64,000 bases of DNA, from positions 1 to 64,000 of the forward strand of contig JACKHT010000013.1 in NCBI GenBank assembly GCA_020638855.1, read 5' to 3'. Shown here in pieces: positions 1 to 8,228 of this stretch. A program made the position numbers and the translations under genes. The notes under the pieces are model-generated. The model saw only the letters and a program-made list of their open reading frames with translations. It ran no database searches and had not been told where the DNA came from. This DNA is from Planctomycetota bacterium (lineage in GTDB: Bacteria > Planctomycetota > UBA1135 > GCA-002686595). Position 1 is the stretch's first letter. Each line of letters starts with the position of its first letter.

Positions 1-310
1 GGATCATCCTCTCAGACCCGCTACCCGTCATAGCCTTGGTAAGCTTTTACCTCACCAACAAGCTGATAGGCCGCAACCCGCTCCCTCAGCAGCAGCCGAA
101 GCCACCGTTTACCATTGGCTAGATGCCTAGCCATAGGACCATCCGGTATTACCCACCGTTTCCAGTGGTTATCCCAGTCTAAGGGGTACGTTGGTTACGT
201 GTTACTCACCCTTTCGCCGCTTTACTCGTCCGAAGACTTTCGCGCACGACTTGCATGCCTAATCCACGCTGCTAGCGTTCGTTCTGAGCCAGGATCAAAC
301 CCTTCAGTTG
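1..310 (-). rRNA. rrs: 16S ribosomal RNA, 5' part (runs off the left edge)
   Basis: The reverse complement contains GGTTTGATCCTGGCTCAG, the universally conserved start of 16S rRNA, followed by a GGATTAGGCATGCAAGTC-type segment usual in Planctomycetota. By alignment with the E. coli 5' end (AAATTGAAGAGTTTG), the mature RNA should begin near position 310. About 310 nt of the 5' domain are present and the rest lies outside the window. The base pattern at the primer-27F site is AGGG rather than AGAG, one mismatch. Identification is certain; the exact mature end is an estimate. Confidence 0.97.
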
Positions 311-390
311 AAGTTTTTCGATCTTGGTTGTTGTTCGCACTTCGGCCGAAACCGAAGCGCCACTCGCTCAAGTATTCAAAGGTTACCCTT

Positions 391-404
391 ATTTTCAAAG
401 AGCC
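391..404 (-). promoter_or_regulatory. boxA-like antitermination site in the rRNA leader
   Basis: On the minus strand the sequence reads GGCTCTTTGAAAAT, close to the rRNA boxA consensus TGCTCTTTAACAA, and it lies about 80 nt upstream of the mature 16S 5' end, where leader boxA sites usually lie. In other bacteria boxA recruits NusB/S10 to make rRNA transcription resistant to Rho. Function here is inferred from similarity and position. Confidence 0.6.
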
Positions 405-637
405 GCATGCGCTCGGGTCTCCCCGGTGGGACTCCCTCAGGGGCCGCTTGGGCCGCCGTCGGTTGTGTCCCGCGCTGCGTCAGAGGAGGGGATAATAGGG
501 GCGAATCTCCCCCGGTCAACGCCCCGCACCTAGAAATCATCAAGTTTCCGAAAGGGTCTAGCTAAGTCATTACACAACAAAGACTTACAAACGGGCGGAT
601 TCTGGACCTTTTGGGCAAGAAAACCGCCTAACGACCA
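405..637 (-). other. rRNA leader and probable rrn promoter region
   Basis: No coding gene is supported in the ~390 nt between 16S and the L,D-transpeptidase gene. The minus strand around 541-595 is the most AT-rich patch nearby and has TTG-TAA and TAATGA/TAGCTA elements that could form a promoter, but no pair has a clean 17-nt spacing, so I do not assign exact -35/-10 boxes. The remainder is presumably transcribed as the 16S leader. Confidence 0.4.
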
Positions 638-670
638 CGGGCCCCCCGAAACATGGTTTCGAGGGGCCCG
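638..670 (-). terminator. Strong hairpin after the L,D-transpeptidase gene
   Basis: A 14-bp stem (CGGGCCCC arm continuing into TCGAAAC) closes on a 3-nt ATG loop. The single C-A mismatch on the plus strand becomes a G-U pair in minus-strand RNA. It lies ~30 nt past the stop codon of the minus-strand gene. A short TTTTCTT run follows about 15 nt later rather than immediately, so it may act as a terminator and as a separator from the rRNA promoter. Confidence 0.6.
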
Positions 671-702
671 CGGAACGCGCTCTAGGGCGCTGGGAGAGGC
701 TC

Positions 703-2187
703 TTAGGGCTGGACGACCACCTGGGCGCCCTGGGGAAGCAGCTCAAACAGCTCCTCCACGTCCAGGTTGCGCATGCGGATGCAGCCGCTGGACACCCGGT
801 CCCCCACCCCCGACTCGTCGTTCGTGCCGTGGAAGCCGTAGTCGGTCTTGATCCCATCTTGGTACCAACCCAGCCACCGGGCACCCAAAAGGTTCTCGGG
901 GTGGCCATAGGGCAGGGCGGGTTTGTTGCGTCGGGTCCACACGGGCTCCTTCAGCTTGTCGCCGATCGTGTAGGTACCGACCGGCGTGTCCTTGCCTTCC
1001 TTGCCGATGCCAACGGTCCATGCGCGCACGATTTCGTTGCCGTGACGGTAGAACGCCATGCGTGCATCGAGGTCGACAAGCATGTTGCTCGGTTCGGTTG
1101 GAATGCGCAGCACATCACCCGCATGGATGTACTGACCGGTTTGGTTGACCTTCGCGATCAATCCCGTGCACAACAGCAACCCGGGGTTGTCTTGCACCAA
1201 GCGCTTGCGGATCAACTCCAAACTGTCGTTGGGTTCGACGCGATACGTGATCGATGGCCAATCACCGCGCGGACTCAGGCGATAGTTGTTTTGTGCCGTA
1301 TTCAGCCGTTCTGCCCAGGATACAAGCGCTTCGCGATGGGGAGCCCAAGGCGCATGCACCTCCGAATTCATCAACTCGGACAACGAACGCGCCGCATCGT
1401 CGTAGTGCGCCGTGTCTTGGTAACGACCCGCAGCAGACTCGAGCAACACCATGCGCATCGAACGCGCGAGCGGATCATGCCGACCCGCTTGCTCGGGAAC
1501 GTTGGGCACTGCGTCGAACTCGATCGCCGCTTTGAGCATCTCCATCTGCGCGGGCGTTGCGTTGCCCGACTCCATCAACGAAGTCCACGCTTCGCGCGCA
1601 ACCTCGGGACGGCCGACCATCGCTTGCCAAAACATCCCCGTCAGACGCGCCTGATCTTGGGCCGCTTGCGACCCATGGTTGCCATCGAGCACCCCCTGGA
1701 GCAGGGTCGGGTCCTGGCGAATCCAGGCCTCGATCAGAGCTTGGGCCAAGGCTCCACTTTCCCCCCCGGTGGGGCCCAGGTCGAACCGCCGAGCCGAAGC
1801 ATCCGTGATCGCCACGTCGTCGAGACGTGGGTCCAGGTCCATCCCCCAGGGCTCTACGGGACGCCCTCCGGGGTCCTGTTCGGCCACGGGGGCCGGGTCC
1901 TCCTCGGGGAAGAACGGTAGCTCAGCCTGGGGATCCGCCCCCGGGTCCCCCACCATGGGGTCCGCCCCCTGTGGGAGGGGATTCGGTTCCAGCTGAGGCG
2001 CTGGAGGAATCGTCAAAGGGCCGTTCCGCTTGGACGGCGACTCCACATTGGACGGTACGGTGGACTTCACGTCCCTAGCCGCTTGATGGTCCACTCCGGG
2101 CCCTGTGGCCGAGGAGTCGGGTTTCGAGTTTCGCAAACCTAGTGCGATTAGGATCACCGCAGCGGTGATCAACAACAGGCCCCTCAC
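703..2187 (-). CDS. LysM-containing L,D-transpeptidase (YkuD family)
   Basis: A 494-residue envelope protein. The C-terminal ~125 residues are a YkuD domain with the catalytic signature HGTN (about residue 453), then S-x-GCIRM-x-N, with the nucleophilic Cys near 467. Such enzymes form 3-3 peptidoglycan crosslinks or attach proteins to peptidoglycan in the periplasm. A LysM peptidoglycan-binding module precedes it (about 308-358, SITYRVEPNDSL...). The N-terminus has a single hydrophobic segment (RGLLLITAAVILIALGL) acting as anchor or signal, followed by a Pro/Glu/Asp-rich linker and a helical middle region. I chose the GTG at 2187 because GAGGTG lies just upstream and the hydrophobic segment follows at once; an upstream ATG would add 53 residues of non-protein-like sequence. 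The gene is monocistronic, ending at a hairpin. Confidence 0.9.
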   Translation of the reverse strand: MRGLLLITAAVILIALGLRNSKPDSSATGPGVDHQAARDVKSTVPSNVESPSKRNGPLTIPPAPQLEPNPLPQGADPMVGDPGADPQAELPFFPEEDPAPVAEQDPGGRPVEPWGMDLDPRLDDVAITDASARRFDLGPTGGESGALAQALIEAWIRQDPTLLQGVLDGNHGSQAAQDQARLTGMFWQAMVGRPEVAREAWTSLMESGNATPAQMEMLKAAIEFDAVPNVPEQAGRHDPLARSMRMVLLESAAGRYQDTAHYDDAARSLSELMNSEVHAPWAPHREALVSWAERLNTAQNNYRLSPRGDWPSITYRVEPNDSLELIRKRLVQDNPGLLLCTGLIAKVNQTGQYIHAGDVLRIPTEPSNMLVDLDARMAFYRHGNEIVRAWTVGIGKEGKDTPVGTYTIGDKLKEPVWTRRNKPALPYGHPENLLGARWLGWYQDGIKTDYGFHGTNDESGVGDRVSSGCIRMRNLDVEELFELLPQGAQVVVQP

Positions 2188-2620
2188 GTTGCACCTCAAT
2201 TCAGACGCGTTTCCATCGAACGGAACCACGCCGACTGCGCAGTCCCGGTTCCTCCGCCGATGGAAAGAGGTTACCCCTGTGGTGCTCCCCACCCCCCGGT
2301 GGATTTCCAAGGCGGATCGTACGATCCGGCCAAGCCCCGAACCCAACGGTTTCAGCGCGGAACCGCGCAGATGGGGTCAGCTTCCCCTCCCCAGGAATGG
2401 GCTGCCCGACCAAGGGGAACCAGGGGGGTCGAGCGTCGCCGTGGCCTCCAATATCCCGGAACCACAGGGTTCCAGGTGGGCCAAACTGCGGACAGAACAC
2501 CGTCCGCGCGTAGAAGGCCCATGAAAGGGTCATTCGGCTCCAGGGAACATGGCGCAACACCTGCGGGCCCGGCCCCCCCAGACCGGCAAAGCTATCAGGA
2601 GCCCGCGATGTGAGCACCTC
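2188..2620. other. Intergenic region upstream of the L,D-transpeptidase gene
   Basis: About 430 nt with no supported gene, RNA gene or repeat. Short overlapping open frames on both strands look like GC-driven noise: no homology is recognisable and their residue composition is Arg/Pro/Gly-rich. It presumably contains the promoter of the minus-strand L,D-transpeptidase gene, but no clear boxes were found. Confidence 0.5.
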
Positions 2621-2668
2621 AAAAATGCCGGGGCGCCGGCCGGCGTCTCTCGCCGAGCCAGCGCCCCG
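2621..2668 (-). terminator. Terminator of ileS
   Basis: Read on the minus strand, CGGGGCGC pairs with GCGCCCCG across a loop that itself contains a GGC/GCC pair, and the stem is followed by GCATTTTTG. It begins about 20 nt after the ileS stop codon. The stem plus T-run form a fair intrinsic terminator. Confidence 0.6.
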
Positions 2669-2687
2669 TCGTTCGCGCAGGCGTCCC

Positions 2688-5600
2688 CTAGCGCGCCTTG
2701 TGGACCGCCAAGCGCAAGGGATGTCCCAAGACCTCGAGTTCGAATGCTTGCTCCACAGGCCCGTCGAGGGGTGGACAGGGGTGGCCTGCCAACACTTCGC
2801 CGGCGATCATCTCCCAATGGTCCGCGACGGCCAGCGCCAACTCGCCGCTGGCAGACAGTTCAACTTGGATGCGGTCGTCCAACGCCAGATCGAGGTCCTT
2901 GCGGGTGTTTTGGACCCGGTTGATCACTTCGCGTGCCAATCCTTCGCGCTCCAACTCAGGAGTCAGGTGCAAATCGAGCGCCACGGTGACGCCCCCATCG
3001 GTACCCACCACCAATCCTTCTCGGGACTGGCGATCGATCAAGAGGTTGTCGGTCGTGTAGACGAGCCCCTCGACTTCCGGGCTGGTCCGATCGGTCCCCT
3101 GCAGGATCTGCGCGCATTGCTCGCTGGTGAGCGCCGCCACTTCGCGCTTGATATCGCCCAGGCGCTTGCCGAAAGCGGGCCCCAACACCTTGAGGTTGGG
3201 CCGCGCCGCAAAGGAAACCAGGGCGGCTTCGCTCTCGGCCCACTCGAGCCGCTTGATGTTGAGTTCCCCCAAGACCAATTCGCGCGCGGCTTCGATCGCC
3301 GCCCGGTCTTCGGGTTGGGCGACCGCCACGGTCATGCTGGCCAGCGGTTGCCGGATGCGCACATCTTGGGCCACGCGCAGCGAACGCCCGATCGAAACCG
3401 CCTTGCGCGCCAGTTCCATGCGCCGTTCGAGCGCAGGATTGTGCAGGCTCGCATCCGCCTCGGGATAGTCCTCCAGGTGCACGCTGTCCTTGCCCTGCCC
3501 CACCGCAAGGTTTTCGTACATCTCGTCGGCCACGAACGGTAGGAACGGCGCGAGCACCCGGCTCAGCGTCAGCAGCACGTGGTGCAACGTCCGGTAGGCG
3601 TTGTGCTTGTCGCGATCCTCGCTGCTTCCACCGCGCCAGAAACGACGCCGCGAGAGTCGGATGTACCAATTGGTCAAGTCGTCGATGAACTCCAACAACG
3701 CCGGAACCACCAAGTACAGCCGGTATTCGTCCATGTGCTGGCGCACCAGCCCGATCAGGGTCTGCATGCGCGCCAGGATCCAGCCGTCGAGTTCGTGGAC
3801 CGCCGGATCGGGCGCCACCCCATCGGGTTGCCAACCGTCGACTTCGGCGTAGCGCGTCAAGAACGAGTAGGCGTTCCACAAGGGCAACAGCACCGTACGG
3901 ATCTTCTCCTGCACCCCCGCGTCGGCGAAGCGGATGTCCTTGGCATTCACCACCGGCGAATCGATCAAATAGATGCGCAGGGCATCCGCGCCGAACTTCT
4001 CGAGCACCTCGTTGGGGTCGGTGAAGTTGCGCTTACTCTTGGACATCTTGGTCCCGTCTTCGGCCAGCACGATGCCGTTGACGATCACGTTCTTGAAGGC
4101 CGGTCGATCGCGCAAAGCGGCCGAAAGCACCGTCAACGTGTAGAACCAGCCGCGGGTCTGGTCGACGCCTTCGGCGATGAAATCCCCCGGGTGGCCCGCT
4201 TCCACGTATTCCTTGTTCTCAAAGGGATAGTGGTTCTGGGCAAAGGGCATCGACCCCGACTCGAACCAGCAATCGAAGACCTCGCTGGTCCGCACCATGG
4301 TGCCGCCCGGCGTTTTCTGCGAGGGAAAGGTGATCGAGTCCACGTGTTCGCGGTGTAGGTCCCCCACCGTTCCGGGGGCCAACCCGGCCCATTGCTCGAG
4401 CTCCGCCACGGAGCCCACGCACAGCATGTCGCTCGGGTCCAAGTCGCAGCGCCAGATGGGCAGCGGCGTCCCCCAGAACCGGCTGCGGGCCAAGTTCCAA
4501 TCGCGCGCGTTGGCCAGCCAGTTGCCGAAGCGCCCGCTACCAATGGCCTCGGGCACCCAGTGCACCTGATCGTTGAGCGCCACGAGCCGCCCGCGCATGT
4601 TCTCCACCGCCATGAACCAAGTCGAAAGCGCCATGTAGATCAAGGGCTCTTCGGTCCGGTAGCAGTGCGGCGTCGCGTGCACAATCGTGTCGCGATCGAC
4701 GAGTACCCCAAGCTCCTTGAGCTTGGTCATGATGTCCTTGTCGGCCTCCTTGACGTGGCGCCCCTCCCAATCGGGGATCGACGCGTCGAAGATTCCGGTC
4801 AAACTCACTGGGTTGACCATGGGAAGCCCCTCGCGCTGGCCGATGGCGAAGTCGTCTTCGCCAAAGGCGGGCGCGATGTGCACGATGCCCGTGCCCGAAT
4901 CGAGGGTTGCGTGGTCCGAAAGCACCACCCGGAAGGCGCGCTGGCCTTGGGCGTTGGGCAACGCGTACTCGGCGAAGAAGGGCAACAGCGGGCGGTAGGT
5001 GAGGCCCTCCAATGCGCGTCCTTGGACCGTCTTCAGCACTTCGTAGTCGCCAATCCGGCCGCGCTCGCGATAGCGCGCGAGGCAGGTGGGGTTGGCGTAG
5101 GCCACCTCCCCGCTCTCCAAGAGGCGGAATTGGATGTAGTCCAGGTCCGGGTGGACCGCCAGCGCCAGATTGCTGGGTAGGGTCCACGGGGTTGTGGTCC
5201 AAGCCCAAAGCGATGCGTCTTCGGACTCCAGGGCAAAGCGCACCGTGATGCTCGGGTCTTGGCGCCGTTTGTGCCCCTCCTTCTTGGTCACCGGATCCTT
5301 CTCTTGGGGTCCGAGCGCCACTTCAAAGTTGGACAGGGGCGTGCCTAAGGCGGTCGACACGGGCTGCACCCGGAAGCCCTCGTAGATGCGCCCCTGGTCC
5401 CAAAGCGTGCGGAACACCCACCACACGCTCTCCATGAAGTCGCGGTCCATGGTGCGGTAACCGTGTTCGTGGTCCACCCAGCGCCCGAGCCGGCGGATGG
5501 TGCGTTTCCATTCGGCGGTGTACCGCAGCACAAGGCTACGGCAGGTCTGGTTGAAGGTCTCCATGCCCACGTCCATGACTGCCCGGGCATCGGCCAGCTG

Positions 5601-5903
5601 CAGCTCTTTTTGGGCTTCGTTCTCTACCGGCAGGCCGTGGCAGTCCCAACCCCAACGGCGCTCGACCTGCATGCCGCGCATGGTGAAGTAGCGCGGGATG
5701 ATGTCCTTGATCACGCTGCCCACCAGGTGCCCGTAGTGGGGCAAACCGGTGGCAAAGGGAGGGCCATCGTAGAAGACAAACCGGGGGGCTCCAGCTCGCT
5801 CGGAGATGGATCGTTCGAAGATGCCCAGCTTGTCCCAAGTGTCCAGCCGCTTGACTTCAAGCTCGGGAAACGAAACGGAGGGTTCCACGGCGCGCAGTTT
5901 CAT
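2688..5903 (-). CDS. ileS: Isoleucyl-tRNA synthetase, eukaryote-like type (IleS2)
   Basis: Class I aminoacyl-tRNA synthetase of 1071 residues that charges tRNA-Ile with isoleucine in the cytoplasm. The HIGH-type motif is HYGH (residues 56-59) inside DGPPFATGLPHYGHL, and KMSKS lies at about 618-622. The CP1 editing domain lies between them, with WDCHGLPVENE and, near the end, WFESGSMPFAQ-type sequence. The wording GPPFATGLPHYGH and the length (over 1030 residues) match type 2 IleRS, known from eukaryotes and some bacteria and often insensitive to mupirocin; bacterial type 1 has DGPPYANGDIHIGH. The ATG at 5903 is chosen; an ATG three codons upstream (5912) is equally possible. The C-terminus lacks the zinc-binding CxxC typical of type 1 enzymes. 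It appears to be transcribed alone. Confidence 0.97.
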   Translation of the reverse strand: MKLRAVEPSVSFPELEVKRLDTWDKLGIFERSISERAGAPRFVFYDGPPFATGLPHYGHLVGSVIKDIIPRYFTMRGMQVERRWGWDCHGLPVENEAQKELQLADARAVMDVGMETFNQTCRSLVLRYTAEWKRTIRRLGRWVDHEHGYRTMDRDFMESVWWVFRTLWDQGRIYEGFRVQPVSTALGTPLSNFEVALGPQEKDPVTKKEGHKRRQDPSITVRFALESEDASLWAWTTTPWTLPSNLALAVHPDLDYIQFRLLESGEVAYANPTCLARYRERGRIGDYEVLKTVQGRALEGLTYRPLLPFFAEYALPNAQGQRAFRVVLSDHATLDSGTGIVHIAPAFGEDDFAIGQREGLPMVNPVSLTGIFDASIPDWEGRHVKEADKDIMTKLKELGVLVDRDTIVHATPHCYRTEEPLIYMALSTWFMAVENMRGRLVALNDQVHWVPEAIGSGRFGNWLANARDWNLARSRFWGTPLPIWRCDLDPSDMLCVGSVAELEQWAGLAPGTVGDLHREHVDSITFPSQKTPGGTMVRTSEVFDCWFESGSMPFAQNHYPFENKEYVEAGHPGDFIAEGVDQTRGWFYTLTVLSAALRDRPAFKNVIVNGIVLAEDGTKMSKSKRNFTDPNEVLEKFGADALRIYLIDSPVVNAKDIRFADAGVQEKIRTVLLPLWNAYSFLTRYAEVDGWQPDGVAPDPAVHELDGWILARMQTLIGLVRQHMDEYRLYLVVPALLEFIDDLTNWYIRLSRRRFWRGGSSEDRDKHNAYRTLHHVLLTLSRVLAPFLPFVADEMYENLAVGQGKDSVHLEDYPEADASLHNPALERRMELARKAVSIGRSLRVAQDVRIRQPLASMTVAVAQPEDRAAIEAARELVLGELNIKRLEWAESEAALVSFAARPNLKVLGPAFGKRLGDIKREVAALTSEQCAQILQGTDRTSPEVEGLVYTTDNLLIDRQSREGLVVGTDGGVTVALDLHLTPELEREGLAREVINRVQNTRKDLDLALDDRIQVELSASGELALAVADHWEMIAGEVLAGHPCPPLDGPVEQAFELEVLGHPLRLAVHKAR

Positions 5904-6078
5904 GCTGGCCATCCTACGACAAGCCCCGGGCCCATGCTCCCCCCCCACCCGGGGCATTTGGGTCGCTTGGCACGCGGGGGAACGGCCGGGCCGAACGGAC
6001 CAGGAGCTCCGTAAGCCATCGACCCGCTGGCGCGGATGGGCACCAGCGGGTCGATGGACGGTAGGGAAAGGCGAGGGC

Positions 6079-6930
6079 CTAGGTGGGCTCGCCCTCGAGG
6101 ATGCGGCGCACCCCGAGCTCAGTGTACTGCTTGCGCTGGGACTCGCGGTAGCGGCCCTTGAGCCCCTGGTCGGTGCGCACCATCGATTCGAGCAGGTACT
6201 GCACATGGGGTCCCCAGCCCTCTTCCTTGGTCATTTCCTCGAGCGCACTGCCCCGGGCCAAACCCGAGCGCCAAATGCGTCGATGGGCGTCGCGCAGCAC
6301 TTCGATCTCCTCGGGGGTGAATCCGGCGCGCTTGAGCCCGATCGTGTTGACCCCGCGCACGCGGCTGTCGTGACCATCGACGATCATGTAGGGCGGCACG
6401 TCCTTGGACATGCGGGTCATGCCCCCCACATAGGCGTAGGCTCCCACCGTGATGAAGGCCACAGCCCCGGCCATGCCCGATAGGTTGGCATGGTGTTCGA
6501 CCAAGGTGTGCCCGGCGAGCAGCACGCCGTTGCCCAGGATCACGTGGTCTTCGAGCTCGCAATCGTGGGCCACGTGGCAACAGGCCATCAAAAGGTTGTC
6601 GCTGCCGATGCGGGTGTAACCGCCACCTTTGACCGTACCTCGGTTGATGGTCACGAACTCACGAATCGTGTTGCGATGGCCCACCACCAAACGCGTGTCT
6701 TCTCCGCGATAGGAGAAGTCCTGGGGCGGCGTACCCAGCGAAGACTGCCCCACGATGAAGTTTTCTTCACCGATGTCGGTGTGTCCATCGAGCATGACTT
6801 GGGGGCCAACACGCGTGCGATCGCCGATGCGCACATGCGCGCCAACCACCGTGTAAGGGCCAATCTCCACGTCTTGACCGAGTTCAGCGCCGGGGGCAAC
6901 CACCGCCGTGGAATGTATTTTTGTAGCCAT
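6079..6930 (-). CDS. lpxA: UDP-N-acetylglucosamine acyltransferase LpxA
   Basis: First enzyme of lipid A synthesis, moving a 3-hydroxyacyl chain from ACP to UDP-GlcNAc. The 283-residue protein is mostly left-handed beta-helix hexapeptides (IGPYTVVGAHVRIGD and similar) and carries the LpxA signature around the catalytic histidine, MACCHVAHDCELEDHVILGN. The C-terminal helical part (EEIEVLRDAHRRIWRSG) is typical of the family. I chose ATG 6930, which has GAGG 7 nt upstream, over the TTG at 6942. It follows lpxC-fabZ by 8 nt, and the SD sequence overlaps that gene's stop codon, so the two are probably translationally coupled as the last genes of a lipid A operon. Confidence 0.96.
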   Translation of the reverse strand: MATKIHSTAVVAPGAELGQDVEIGPYTVVGAHVRIGDRTRVGPQVMLDGHTDIGEENFIVGQSSLGTPPQDFSYRGEDTRLVVGHRNTIREFVTINRGTVKGGGYTRIGSDNLLMACCHVAHDCELEDHVILGNGVLLAGHTLVEHHANLSGMAGAVAFITVGAYAYVGGMTRMSKDVPPYMIVDGHDSRVRGVNTIGLKRAGFTPEEIEVLRDAHRRIWRSGLARGSALEEMTKEEGWGPHVQYLLESMVRTDQGLKGRYRESQRKQYTELGVRRILEGEPT

Positions 6931-6938
6931 GATGGTCC

Positions 6939-8228
6939 TCAAGCATCGATCATGGTGAACATCAGCACCGCTTCACAAACCGGGCGACCCGCGACCGAGC
7001 CTTTGGCCCGAACCTGCACGGTTTCACCCTTGATGCGCATCGTTTCGACTTCCAAGCGCAATTGATCCCCCGGGGTGACCGAGCCGCGAAGCTTGACCTT
7101 GTCGAGGGACCACAACACGGCCAACTTGCCCGAATACTCCAGCTTGCGTAGCAAGAGCATCCCAGCCAACTGCGCCATCGCCTCCAACTGCAACACCCCC
7201 GGCATCAAGGGCACATCGGGGAAGTGGCCTTGAAAATAGGGTTCGTTGATCGAGACGTTCTTGATACCGACCGCGCGCTGGAAGCCCTGGACTTCGATCA
7301 CGCGATCGATGAGCAGGAACGGGTAGCGATGGGGCAGCATGTTCAGGATCTCGCGGATGTCCATGCCGGACTCGCGCCGCAAGCCGTGGTCTTCCTGGTC
7401 CTGCATGCGATCGAGCAGCTTTTCGACCAAGAGGGCGTTGGTGCGGTGCCCCGAACGGGTCGCGATCACGTGGGCCTGCAAGTCGGCGCCCAAGAGCGAC
7501 AAGTCGCCCAACAGATCGAGCAATTTGTGCCGCACGGCTTCGCCAGGCATGCGCGGGATGCTTTCAGGATCCCCCAATACCAGGGTGTTTTCGCGGGTGG
7601 CCCCCTTGCCAAAACCCGCCTTGCGCAAAGGCTCGACTTCGGAGGCCAAGCAGAACGTGCGCGCAGGGGCGATTTCCTTGAGGAAGCTAGCGGGGGTCAC
7701 GTCAACCTGCAACGTGCCCCCTTCGGCCGCCGGATCCTCGAAGGCCGCCACGTACTGCAGGGTGAGCCCCGGCTTCTCGCTGGGTAGAGCCACCAGCGTG
7801 GCGTCCCCATCGCGCACGTAGATCGGTTCATCCAGCTGGTAGGAGCGCGCGTTCTCGTTCTGCTCGACCAAGCCGGTCGACTCCATCAATTGGGCGATGG
7901 GCAGCGCGCTTCCATCCGCCCCCGGGAACTCGGCTCCGTTCATTTCCACCCGCAGGTTGTCGATGCGCAGGCCTTTGCAGGTGGCCAAGAAGTGCTCCAT
8001 CGTCTCGATCACGGCCTCTTCGTTGGCCAGCCGCGAGCGGCGCTCCTTGTCCGAGTAGTAGCGGATGTGCGCGCCCACCGGGGGCGCGTCGGGCAAGTCC
8101 GTTCGAACGAATTCGATGCCGTGCCCCGCGGGCGCGGGCAAGATCCGGGCTTTGACGGTCTCACCGCTGTGCAAGCCGATGCCCACCATTTCCACGGCGG
8201 TCCGGAGAGTTTGCTGGCGGCGGGTCAT
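6939..8228 (-). CDS. lpxC-fabZ: Fused LpxC deacetylase / FabZ dehydratase
   Basis: One 429-residue protein joining two enzymes. Residues 1 to ~280 are LpxC, the zinc-dependent UDP-3-O-acyl-GlcNAc deacetylase that commits lipid A synthesis: zinc ligands are seen in IETMEHFLA and HKLLDLLGDLSLLG, and the general-acid His in SGHRTN. Residues ~288-429 are FabZ, the 3-hydroxyacyl-ACP dehydratase of fatty acid elongation, with catalytic His in LPHRYPFLLIDRV and Glu in LEAMAQLAG. The same fusion is known in Bacteroidetes and some planctomycetes. Both halves retain their catalytic residues. The start overlaps the lpxD stop as ATGA, placing it in the middle of lpxD-lpxC/fabZ-lpxA. Confidence 0.97.
   Translation of the reverse strand: MTRRQQTLRTAVEMVGIGLHSGETVKARILPAPAGHGIEFVRTDLPDAPPVGAHIRYYSDKERRSRLANEEAVIETMEHFLATCKGLRIDNLRVEMNGAEFPGADGSALPIAQLMESTGLVEQNENARSYQLDEPIYVRDGDATLVALPSEKPGLTLQYVAAFEDPAAEGGTLQVDVTPASFLKEIAPARTFCLASEVEPLRKAGFGKGATRENTLVLGDPESIPRMPGEAVRHKLLDLLGDLSLLGADLQAHVIATRSGHRTNALLVEKLLDRMQDQEDHGLRRESGMDIREILNMLPHRYPFLLIDRVIEVQGFQRAVGIKNVSINEPYFQGHFPDVPLMPGVLQLEAMAQLAGMLLLRKLEYSGKLAVLWSLDKVKLRGSVTPGDQLRLEVETMRIKGETVQVRAKGSVAGRPVCEAVLMFTMIDA

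Noticed and set aside
829..1920. 363-codon plus-strand open frame
   Set aside because: It lies antisense to the L,D-transpeptidase gene, whose YkuD and LysM domains are clear.
2201..2617. Short genes in the intergenic region upstream of the L,D-transpeptidase
   Set aside because: Overlapping frames on both strands with Arg/Pro-rich composition, no ribosome-binding sites and no recognisable families.
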